A stretch of 64,000 bases of DNA from Flavobacteriales bacterium (lineage in GTDB: Bacteria; Bacteroidota; Bacteroidia; JACJYZ01): assembly GCA_020635855.1 (NCBI GenBank), contig JACJYZ010000003.1, positions 434,001 through 498,000 on the forward strand. Reading direction: 5' to 3'. Below, piece by piece: positions 32,123 to 40,043 of this stretch (position 1 is the first letter of the stretch; each line of letters starts with the position of its first letter). Made by a program: the position numbers and the translations under genes. The notes under the pieces are model-generated. The model worked only from the letters and a program-made list of their open reading frames with translations, was not told the DNA's origin and searched no databases.

Positions 32123-33895
32123 TTATTGGCGGATCACCTTCTGCACCCACGTTTGCCCATCACCACTTATCTCCAGGAAATAAACCCCGGCAGGAAGCGC
32201 TTCCAGTGATACCGATTCCTGGTAGGTGCCGGATGCAAGTGTTTTGTTGTTCCAGAAAGTTTGCACGCATTGCCCGTAGAGGTTGTACATTTTGGCGCTA
32301 TATGCACCCGGCTCGCGTGTGGCAATTTGAATAAATAAAAGGGATGAAGTGGGGTTGGGGAAGACCCGGATATTGCTATCTCCGTTCTCATTCAAACCTG
32401 TATACTTAAATATGTATAAGCGTGTACTCTGATCATATACCTGTGCAGATAAGGAAGAATAGAGGTTGATAACCGGTGGTTGGTCGTTTATGATTCGGGA
32501 ATTGATAAAATCGGCCAGTAGGTAATAGGTACCTGAAGCCAGGCTGTCAAAGTGAAAGTACCCTGAACTGTCAGTGGTGCATTTCATAAAAGGAGTGATG
32601 TTATTTACGGGATCATTGGATTTTATTCCCAAGAGTAAGTCCTTTCCGGGAAGTGGATCGTATGTGCCCTTACCCAATTGAAGTACGCCGTCAAAGGTCA
32701 AATTCCCTTTGGGTTTACTTGAATGAAAAATGGATATGTCCCTGTAGATATCAGAGGTGTCGCAAGGGTATAGCGAAACGGAATTGTACCAGAAGGGAGT
32801 GGATGGAAAATAAGTGGGTAAGTAATTTTCATTTCCCACAGCCGGTAAGGCAGGGATGGCTTTAACAAAATAATTATTCTGGGCCAAGCTATCGAAAACG
32901 TACCTGCCGGTGGACAAAATGGGTTGCTCACCTTCAAACGTCCAGTTTTGCGGTTTGAGATCGCTTCCGAATAGTTGTGTTATCCCGGTATCAAGAAGGT
33001 TGGAATCATTGACAAATACCCTGCCGTGCATGTTCAAAGAAGCTGCCGTATCGGCAACTACGTAGAAAGGAAAATCCCGGTAAGTGCTTGCAATCAGAAT
33101 ACCCCCGCGATATTCCTTTACAACGTAGCCTATCTGGTACAGACCTAGGAAATCAATACCCGCTTTCATTATCCCGGTTGCACGGTCAATGGTCAAAGGG
33201 ACTGACCCGCCCAACATATTGGAAACAGAATACCCTGAGGCAAAGACAACATCGAGATAGGGAGGTGCAGGGGGAGGCTCGGGCATGGGAGCTAGCGTAT
33301 TGCCACCGCTAAACGGAGCGATCAACTCATACACCAATGAGTCGCCATCGATATCTGTGGCGGACGCATCATACTGAAAATATCTGTCTAATATGCCGCC
33401 ATAAGGGATTTCCTGTTTGAACACAGGAGGAGAGTTGTGTAGCTCCGTATTGATGAATGTTTGTAGCGTCATGCCCGTGTTGGTGGGATTGACGAGGTTG
33501 CTGATGCCTCCATTGCGGCAACAACGCTGATAAGCCAATGTGTACCCACCTTTGATGTCGGGCAGGTAGGCAGTATCCTTATACATTGTTCTTTCGGTAC
33601 AAGCCACTTCATTAAACATACATGTGTTGGAAGGATCATAAGTTATGGTGTCGCTTATTCCGCTATAGGGAATGTGCAGGTGCATAACCAGTTTCCCGGT
33701 AGAGTTAAAAATGCCGATGGAAGCCGTATCGTCGAAAGCAAGGTAATCGTACTTGCAATCCTTATAAATTGTCAGCTGAATTTCGTAGTTGTCAGATCCA
33801 AGGTAGGTGTAAGATATTGATCCGCCTTCAATGTGTGTGGCCTGGGCATATTGACAGCATATCGCCATCAGCATCATGATGTGGAATTTCTTCAT
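32123..33895 (-). CDS. T9SS-sorted large surface protein
   Basis: The 590-residue protein has a signal peptide ending QATHIEGGSISY and an N-terminal domain common in large Bacteroidota surface proteins (THI.GG, YEIQLTIYKDCKYDYL, AYQRCCRNGGISNLVNPTNT). The CC in RCC and spaced Cys may form disulphides. The C-terminus is a T9SS type A domain (RVFPNPTSSLLFIQIA ... WVQKVIRQ). It is exported and then attached to the cell surface. It stands alone between the glycosyltransferase genes and a terminator region, transcribed toward the GT2 gene, and ends four bases from it. Confidence 0.85.
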   Translation of the reverse strand: MKKFHIMMLMAICCQYAQATHIEGGSISYTYLGSDNYEIQLTIYKDCKYDYLAFDDTASIGIFNSTGKLVMHLHIPYSGISDTITYDPSNTCMFNEVACTERTMYKDTAYLPDIKGGYTLAYQRCCRNGGISNLVNPTNTGMTLQTFINTELHNSPPVFKQEIPYGGILDRYFQYDASATDIDGDSLVYELIAPFSGGNTLAPMPEPPPAPPYLDVVFASGYSVSNMLGGSVPLTIDRATGIMKAGIDFLGLYQIGYVVKEYRGGILIASTYRDFPFYVVADTAASLNMHGRVFVNDSNLLDTGITQLFGSDLKPQNWTFEGEQPILSTGRYVFDSLAQNNYFVKAIPALPAVGNENYLPTYFPSTPFWYNSVSLYPCDTSDIYRDISIFHSSKPKGNLTFDGVLQLGKGTYDPLPGKDLLLGIKSNDPVNNITPFMKCTTDSSGYFHFDSLASGTYYLLADFINSRIINDQPPVINLYSSLSAQVYDQSTRLYIFKYTGLNENGDSNIRVFPNPTSSLLFIQIATREPGAYSAKMYNLYGQCVQTFWNNKTLASGTYQESVSLEALPAGVYFLEISGDGQTWVQKVIRQ

Positions 33896-34022
33896 GCAGG
33901 GAATATTTATATCCTATATGTAAACATAGTGCAATCCGCCAATATGTCTGGAGAAAATTCTTGAACGGTAGGGTATACGGAATGAATTACATGATCGGAT
34001 ATATGAATGACAATAACAAATG

Positions 34023-34051
34023 AAAAAGCCACCCGGGAAAGGTGGCTTTTT
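34023..34051 (-). terminator. Terminator downstream of the frameshifted gene
   Basis: AAAAAGCCACC and GGTGGCTTTTT are perfect arms around CGGGAAA. On the minus strand this follows the stop of the gene at 34073. A-tract and T-tract on both sides make it usable in both directions. Confidence 0.85.
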
Positions 34052-34072
34052 CTGTTGCAGGGAGCCGGAGGA

Positions 34073-35702
34073 TCAATGGAAGCGGAATCGAACCAGTTTG
34101 GTGCGACCAGCCTTCAGCGGTATCAACATGAAATAGGTACCGAAGTTCACTGCCTCGGCAATGCGTTCGTGATCGTTTACGCGAAGGGATGATGCGGTGC
34201 GCAGGATCATCTTGTTGTCTTTGTTATTAAACAAGGCCTTCTTGGTGTATTTTCCTGATTCGTCAAGGGTGACAACCACCGTTGTTGATTTTTTAGGTTT
34301 GGTCATCGTATAGAGGTCTTTGTCACTCTTCACTTTGGTTGCATCCATGTTCTTGGGGTTGTCGTTGTAGATGAAGAACATCTTGTCCTGTGCAGTACCG
34401 AAGATGAAAGAGCTGAACATGCCATTGTCGTTGGTGGTATGCTGGAGTTTGGGGATGTTGGCCAGCCACTTGATGGAGCCGTCGGGGTTGATGTTGATGG
34501 CGATGATGTTGTTGCGCACGTAATGGTACACATAGCTGCAACTGCGGGCCCCGGTCTTCGGGTCGGTGGAGCAGTGTTCCACCACATAGGAGAAAGAATA
34601 TTCGGATACGAGAATGGCGCTGCCGTCATCTTTCTGCACGAAATGTTTCAGGTTGAAGACGGTGGAGATGCCCCGTCCCTTATCGGCATTCCGCTGCGAG
34701 GTAAGGTCGGCGATAAACTGCTTGTCGAGTTCCTTTGTGCCCAGGCTTTCTACCTGCCTGGTTTCTTTGTTCACGCGGAAAAAGAAAATGCCATTGATCT
34801 CGTCACGGCTGCGTTTGGCTTCCACATTGCCGTAAAAACCAGAACAGATGATGCCGAATTCGGGGTCGATGGAGTAAGAGATATCGGTGATGTGTTTGTT
34901 GGGAAGGCTGATGTCGTATTCAATCACCTGTCCTTCACCGGTCGGGTCAATGGCAAGGATCTCATAATAATAGCCGGCCTCTGCCATCTTCTTCTTGGCT
35001 TTGGCTTCCTTGCGTTCCAAGTCGATGCGGGCCAGCGTATATCCGGCCGTCGCGGGCCAGCGTATATCCGGATACACTGAAGTTCTTGTCTTTGTAAGGA
35101 AGCGAAATTTCAAGCGACCGTTCTTCTTTCAGGTCTTCATCGAGAATCTTGAAACCGAACTTCTCTCCGGCGTACTTGGAAAACGGAGGGTTGTTGACCA
35201 GCAATATCTTTGTGGAATCCTGCGAAGCATACACCTCGAAAGATCCGATGTTTCGCCTGCTTTCGGCGGTGATCTGGGAAATGGTTCTCAGGTTGCCCGT
35301 GAGCCTGCCGTCATTGTCGAATTCCTGTGCAAACAAACTGTAGTTATCAGCCTTCCTGTCGTATTTGGATACCATCACATACAATTTGTTTTTGAGGAAC
35401 AACAACTCCTTGTAAGCATAATCCTTGGTGTCAATGATTCTTCCCAGGTCCTTTTTATGCCCCATGAACGGGTATTCGTTTTTACGCTGAAGGTCGTTGT
35501 AGCTGTATTTCACAAGACTTGTTGTACCTTTGGAGAACTTTGTCCCCATCAGGTAATCACCCCGCTTGCCCTCCATGGAAATACGCTCTGACCGGGAAAA
35601 CGGATTGTCTTTACCCCAGAATACTTCCACGTCTTTTTGCGCTTGAACAGTCACAGTCAGGCCCATCATGGCTAAAACAATTCCAATACGATATCTCTTC
35701 AT
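34073..35702 (-). pseudogene. Exported protein of unknown function, frameshifted by 25-bp duplication
   Basis: The first part (35702 down to about 35055) has a signal peptide (MKRYRIGIVLAMMGLTVTVQAQ) and runs to DKNFSVSGYTLA, then goes out of frame. The second part (about 35060 to 34073) picks up as AGYTLARIDLERKEAKAKKK in another frame and continues to the stop. The break coincides exactly with a tandem duplication of 25 bases (35027-35051 repeated from 35052). Removing one copy restores one frame of about 535 residues. The body reads like a repeat-poor beta-rich protein; family unknown. It could be a sequencing artefact or a real null allele. Confidence 0.75.
35027..35071. repeat. 25-bp tandem duplication causing a frameshift
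   Basis: GCGGGCCAGCGTATATCCGG occurs at 35027-35046 and again at 35052-35071, separated by CCGTC, giving a period of 25 bases. Since 25 is not a multiple of three it breaks the reading frame of the surrounding gene. Confidence 0.9.
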
Positions 35703-35789
35703 TTGTTGAATATTATTAATAAAAACCTATTAATTTTATCCCCGGTTCAGGCCTGTAAAGGTCGAAAAGAATATTAGTAAACATATATA

Positions 35790-36512
35790 ATGAGTAAAAA
35801 AAATATCCTCGGTTTATTGTTGATGCTGATGTTTTTTGTTGATCTGCGGGCGCAGGACAGCTCATCGGTGATCATTAAAGTTTTTAAACCGGGCGAGGAT
35901 GCACCGACCGTGCCATCGGCTCCGGTGGAGGCTGACCGGCACATGATAGAGGTCAATTCGTACCTCCTGTTTCGCGGGATTCTCCAGGTTCAGTACGCCC
36001 ATGCCTTCAACGATCATGTGGTTGGGGAAGCGGGCGCAGGACTTACCTACCGCGATTTCATTTATGAGTGGCTGAAGAATGATTTCCAGCTATTCCCATC
36101 CGAAGGATTTCACCCGGGATACGGAACGGAGGTAGGTTTGCGATTCTATCCCGGAGGCCATGACAGTTTCGAAGGTTTTTTCATTTCTCCATCGGTCACC
36201 TACCGGCATTACAACCTCGGAGATGTCTACAACAGTTATGTTGTACCCGGCTATCCCGATCACATGGAAACGGGCTATGATTTCACAGATGCAAGGCTCA
36301 CGCTGGGCTATCAGTTTTATAACGATGTCTACTCCTGGCTCTACGGGGATGTGTTGTCTCAGATTTATTTAGGGGTCGGATTACGAAATGTGGTTTCCCG
36401 GGAATACGAGGAGCAGATCGGTGGCGCGTATAACAGCTACTACTTGCCCGCAACCAATCGTTTCAGCCAGTTTCAGTTGCTGCTGGGCTTTAGTACCGGC
36501 TTTCCATTCTGA
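35790..36512 (+). CDS. Outer-membrane beta-barrel-like protein
   Basis: The 240-residue protein starts with a signal peptide (ILGLLLMLMFFVDLRAQ) followed by a polar, acidic stretch and alternating aromatic strands (VEVNSYLLFRGILQVQYAHAF, LTLGYQFYNDVYSWLYGDV, FQLLLGFSTGFPF ending in Phe). This is the composition of a small outer-membrane barrel of about 8 to 10 strands. It is divergent from the frameshifted gene and followed by a DUF2807 lipoprotein. No named family. Confidence 0.65.
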   Translation: MSKKNILGLLLMLMFFVDLRAQDSSSVIIKVFKPGEDAPTVPSAPVEADRHMIEVNSYLLFRGILQVQYAHAFNDHVVGEAGAGLTYRDFIYEWLKNDFQLFPSEGFHPGYGTEVGLRFYPGGHDSFEGFFISPSVTYRHYNLGDVYNSYVVPGYPDHMETGYDFTDARLTLGYQFYNDVYSWLYGDVLSQIYLGVGLRNVVSREYEEQIGGAYNSYYLPATNRFSQFQLLLGFSTGFPF

Positions 36513-36596
36513 CGTTTGAAAGAAAATTTTCACGGTCCGTGCAACCTTTTGGTAAATGCGCATCCTTAGGTAAACGAATCCAAAATACGCTTACCT

Positions 36597-37313
36597 ATGA
36601 AAAAGACATTGATACTCGGATGCGCGCTGTTGGCGCTGGCATCCTGCAGCCGCGACCGGTTTGTCATCAGCCCCTCCGGGCATATCGTCCGTGATGAGGT
36701 AACCCTTAACAACGTTCACGAATTGGAGCTGTCAGATGCGTTTGTCGCCTACGTGAGCTTTTCACCCACCGAAGAGAAGTTGGTGATCGAAGCTGACGAC
36801 AACCTGATGCCATTGGTGAAGGTCAGGGATAAAAACGGCACGCTGGATATCAGCATGAAAAACAACATCCGCTTGGTAGGACGGGCCACCAAAGTGGCTT
36901 ACATCACCGTGCGTGACCTGAGTCGCATCGATATTTCCGGTGCTTCCGCCGTGTTTTTTGAAGATACCCTGGTTACCTCCGACCTTGAAGTGAATCTGTC
37001 CGGATCAAGTCGGATTGAAGGAGAACTGGACGTGACCTACCTGAATGCTGACCTTTCCGGTTCATCCGAGGTGACATTCGAAGGACATGCCGATACCTAT
37101 CGCGCACATGGAAGTGGTTCAAGTCGTTTCGAAGGACTGGACCTGGACGCCGACCACGTGGATGTGGATCTTTCCGGATCCAGCAGCATGCATGTGACCG
37201 TAAACCAGACGTTGGAAGCCGATCTTTCCGGTTCTTCCGTGGTATACTACCGCGGTAACGGTGTGATCACCCGAAAGGAACTCTCCGGCGGATCAAAGGT
37301 GGTAAGGCTGTAA
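36597..37313 (+). CDS. DUF2807 (GIN-domain) lipoprotein
   Basis: The 238-residue protein has a lipoprotein signal (LILGCALLALASCSRDRF) and the repeat pattern of DUF2807 proteins: VHELELSDAFVAYVSF, VEADDNLMPLVKV..., then LSGSSRIEGELDV, LSGSSEVTFEGHAD, GSGSSRFEGLDLDADHV, LSGSSSMHVTVNQ, LSGSSVVYYRGN. The repeats of about 18 residues with D/G-S-S suggest a right-handed beta-helix on the outer membrane, sometimes called an auto-transporter-adhesin head. It stands alone, 84 bases after the barrel gene. Confidence 0.8.
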   Translation: MKKTLILGCALLALASCSRDRFVISPSGHIVRDEVTLNNVHELELSDAFVAYVSFSPTEEKLVIEADDNLMPLVKVRDKNGTLDISMKNNIRLVGRATKVAYITVRDLSRIDISGASAVFFEDTLVTSDLEVNLSGSSRIEGELDVTYLNADLSGSSEVTFEGHADTYRAHGSGSSRFEGLDLDADHVDVDLSGSSSMHVTVNQTLEADLSGSSVVYYRGNGVITRKELSGGSKVVRL

Positions 37314-37320
37314 AGAGCAA

Positions 37321-37368
37321 CAGCATACAGCAACAGCATACAGTGTACCCTGTATGCTGTATGCTGTC
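37321..37368. repeat. Palindromic hairpin of repeated ACAGCATACAG units
   Basis: ACAGCATACAG (37333-37343) pairs perfectly with CTGTATGCTGT (37350-37360) around TGTACC. A further direct copy of the left arm sits upstream and of the right arm downstream. It lies between convergent genes with a weak T run, so it is a palindromic repeat that may also end transcription. Confidence 0.6.
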
Positions 37369-37803
37369 TTACGCTGTCTGAAGCAGCTTCGCGTTCAAGC
37401 GAATCTCCGCCGTACTGCCTGAGTACAACCTTGAAATAGGACATTTCTCCTTCGCTGCCTGGCTCAGCTTTTCAAACTGTTCCTGAGAAAGGCCGTCGCA
37501 TTTCACGTTGCATTCCAGTTCAATCAGGCTGATCATCGGACCCGTGTCATCACGGTCCAGCGTTACGGTGGCCCTGGTCTCAATCTTTTCAGGTGTCAGA
37601 CCTTCGCCTGAGATCAATGCCGACAGGAACATGGAATAACATCCGGCATGTGCGGCGCCCACCAGTTCTTCTGGATTGGTGCCTTCACCGCTTTCGAAAC
37701 GGGATGCAAAGGTGAACGGTCCGTTGAACTGACTGAATTGCATGGTGCCCTTTCCCTCTTTCAGGGTGCCGTTCCATACGGCCTGGGCAGTTCTTTTTGA
37801 CAT
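37369..37803 (-). CDS. osmC: OsmC-family peroxiredoxin
   Basis: The 144-residue protein matches OsmC/Ohr: GEGTNPEELVGAAHAGCYSM contains the peroxidatic Cys55, and AKEKCPISRLYS contains the resolving Cys121; both are in the usual places, with Arg36 in ASRFESG. Enzymes of this type reduce organic hydroperoxides. The sequence TNPEELVGAAHAGCYSM is the OsmC, rather than the Ohr, form. It is convergent with the DUF2807 gene and starts close to the divergent glycosylase gene. Confidence 0.9.
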   Translation of the reverse strand: MSKRTAQAVWNGTLKEGKGTMQFSQFNGPFTFASRFESGEGTNPEELVGAAHAGCYSMFLSALISGEGLTPEKIETRATVTLDRDDTGPMISLIELECNVKCDGLSQEQFEKLSQAAKEKCPISRLYSGSTAEIRLNAKLLQTA

Positions 37804-37886
37804 ATGAGTGGGTGTTGTGTTTGATACGAAGTAAAGCTAAACAAATCCCAAGAAACCGTAGGCCTGATTATGTATATTTGCCTGAA

Positions 37887-38483
37887 ATGAAAGGTCAGAA
37901 GGCAATACAAAAACACTTGTCCGGGCAGGATCCTGTCATGGCGCGACTGATTACGGAGATAGGTCCGTGTGCATTGAAGAAGAGGGATCCTTACCGTGCA
38001 TTGCTGGGATCCATCGTTTCACAGCAACTTTCTACCAAGGCCGCCGACACCATCTGGAAACGCATGATGGAGGTCATCGGACACGACCTTTCAGCAGACA
38101 ATATCCTGAAGTATTCCGTTGAAGACTTTCGAAGTGCCGGGCTCTCCAACGCCAAAGCCAGCTGGGTGCTGGATCTTTCCGACCGTGTGATACGTGGTGC
38201 AGTTGACCTCAATGCATTCGATACCCTGGATGATGACGCGGTGAAAAAGGAACTGCTCAACCTGAAAGGGATCGGCAGCTGGACGGCTGACATGTTCCTC
38301 ATGTTTTCCCTGAACCGGCTCGACATATTGCCCGTTGGGGATGTGGGGATCCAAAGGGCCATCCGTGTTCACTACGGATTGAAGTCAAGACCATCGGAAC
38401 GAACCATGGTCCGCATCGCCCGCAACTGGCAGCCTTATCGCACGGTGGCCTGCTGGTACCTGTGGCAGTCCCTGGATGCGTGA
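37887..38483 (+). CDS. DNA-3-methyladenine glycosylase II (AlkA-like)
   Basis: The ATG at 37887 is preferred; the frame extends to 37797 but would overlap osmC. The 198-residue protein is the short form of AlkA: PYRALLGSIVSQQLSTKAA, then the helix-hairpin-helix LKGIGSWTADMFLMFSL and the catalytic aspartate in ILPVGDVGIQRA. It removes 3-methyladenine and other alkylated purines from DNA in base excision repair. A -7-like TATATTTG lies ten bases upstream of the start. It lacks the N-terminal domain of E. coli AlkA, as do many bacterial homologues. Confidence 0.88.
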   Translation: MKGQKAIQKHLSGQDPVMARLITEIGPCALKKRDPYRALLGSIVSQQLSTKAADTIWKRMMEVIGHDLSADNILKYSVEDFRSAGLSNAKASWVLDLSDRVIRGAVDLNAFDTLDDDAVKKELLNLKGIGSWTADMFLMFSLNRLDILPVGDVGIQRAIRVHYGLKSRPSERTMVRIARNWQPYRTVACWYLWQSLDA

Positions 38484-38508
38484 CCGGTTGGTTATGGCAG
38501 GTTGAGTA

Positions 38509-39225
38509 TTACCCGCCCGTCTTTTTATAACGTTTTGTGCGATCATTAAACTCCAACCTAAGTGTCCCGTTCAAATCATTTTTTGCGGCCTGGGAGTGAT
38601 TTTTATAGGTGTCCCAAGTTGGTTGATATTCCTCAGCCTGATTTCCAAATCCTTGCCATCCAGATCTTGTATTTCGAGCAAATAATTCAAGATATGGTCC
38701 TGGACTGCACGATTCAATTATATTGTAAAGCTCATCGGGTTTGCGCGAATGTTCCTGTTTTCTTGTTGCTATGAAATTAACTTGGCTTCTTCCTGGTTTC
38801 AATGTTCGCATGCTGCCTCTAACACCAAACAGAATAACTTCCGTGGTATTTCGAAAATAAAAGCCAACACCACGCCCATCAGGCCCCCCGTCTTTTCTGA
38901 TCTTATGCCAGATTAAATTGGATTTATATTTATACCCCCAAGCTTTCATTACTTCTAATCCATCCGGAAGTAGGGCATTTGGAACCCATAAGTACAAGTG
39001 ACTTTTCTCTCCTGCAACCAATGAAACTGGTATTTCTTTGATTTCATCTAACGACATCGTTCCATACCGGTTAAGTCTCTTGTGTTCCGGTGCAACTTTT
39101 CCTGTACGATTTGTAAATCTCCATGGTGGGTCAGCTAATACAGCGCCATACTTAAGATCCGGCACGGTTTCAATGAAGTCCTTAGCCGCACTATTTTCAC
39201 CAAAGTTTTGCTTAGCAATTTTCAT
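38509..39225 (-). CDS. MT-A70-family DNA adenine methyltransferase
   Basis: The 238-residue protein has the MT-A70 catalytic motif DPPW at residues 32-35 (LADPPWRFTNRTGKV) and the SAM-binding end motif KPDELYNIIESCSPGPYLELFAR. It should transfer a methyl group to N6 of adenine. Its start overlaps the stop region of the upstream nuclease gene by 14 bases, so nuclease and methylase are made together; it protects the host DNA from that nuclease. The recognition site cannot be read from the sequence. Confidence 0.85.
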   Translation of the reverse strand: MKIAKQNFGENSAAKDFIETVPDLKYGAVLADPPWRFTNRTGKVAPEHKRLNRYGTMSLDEIKEIPVSLVAGEKSHLYLWVPNALLPDGLEVMKAWGYKYKSNLIWHKIRKDGGPDGRGVGFYFRNTTEVILFGVRGSMRTLKPGRSQVNFIATRKQEHSRKPDELYNIIESCSPGPYLELFARNTRSGWQGFGNQAEEYQPTWDTYKNHSQAAKNDLNGTLRLEFNDRTKRYKKTGG

Positions 39226-39802
39226 TGTAAAGTTCCTTTTTTAAACCGAATACCAGCAGCGGGCATCCCGAACCTCCACCACCTTCAATTCGGGGTATGA
39301 GTTTTGACATGTGCGTTGTGGAAGCACCATAGGAGGTGCCCCTATTCAATGAGTTGAAGATATCTTGAAGTTCATCAGTCCTGGTTATAATAACCCCAAC
39401 ACTTATAGCACGAAGATCGAACAGTAGCCTAAAGTTGTTCAGATCTCTATCAAAGAATGGGTCTTTATTATTCCATTCAATCTCAAGGGCAATTTTATTT
39501 TTATAGCAATCAATTTTATGGGTAGGTGAGTCCATGATCTCATTATCCACGCTTACGGAGGTTTTAAACTGCTTCTCTTCCCAACCGCGGTTGTATAGAA
39601 ATTGATCAATAAACTCTGAAACTTTTGATTTTCTTCCACCACCTTCTACAAGCCAACTTTTACAAAGTTGGAATTCATTCAAGAGATCTAAAAGATCCTG
39701 CCATTCGTTGGGGAAATCACTTTTTAGGATCGCACAGGCGTGCTTCCATTCATGAATCTCATATTTTTCTTGAATGTTTTTCGGTATGAATTCTATTCCC
39801 AT
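39212..39802 (-). CDS. BglII/BstYI-family type II restriction endonuclease
   Basis: The 196-residue protein carries the BglII/BstYI core: THKIDCYKNKIALEIEWNNK (metal-binding Asp and the E-x-E pair) followed by DPFFDRDLNNFRLLFDLRAI and VGVIITRTDEL. Its length is near that of BstYI (about 200). Enzymes of this family cut GATC-containing sites such as AGATCT or RGATCY. It precedes, and overlaps with, its methyltransferase; no controller gene is seen. The pair has lower GC content than its neighbours, which suggests recent acquisition. Confidence 0.85.
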   Translation of the reverse strand: MGIEFIPKNIQEKYEIHEWKHACAILKSDFPNEWQDLLDLLNEFQLCKSWLVEGGGRKSKVSEFIDQFLYNRGWEEKQFKTSVSVDNEIMDSPTHKIDCYKNKIALEIEWNNKDPFFDRDLNNFRLLFDLRAISVGVIITRTDELQDIFNSLNRGTSYGASTTHMSKLIPRIEGGGGSGCPLLVFGLKKELYNENC

Positions 39803-40043
39803 GCAAGCAAGTTAAGAAATAGTTCTGACCTGAGATTCAGTCATGCCTTATTGTTAAGAAGTACATGATAATCCTTTTGAAAAGTGACTTTAAGCGCATA
39901 TTGATTGTGACACTGGACTGAACTTTATACGTGCAACATCCAAAATTTCCTTTCGTCTTTTCCTGCATTCCACACCATTTGTATGGCACGTGGCTTTTTT
40001 TCTATCTTGTGCACCCCTATAATCTCCAAATTCCAGCATTGCT

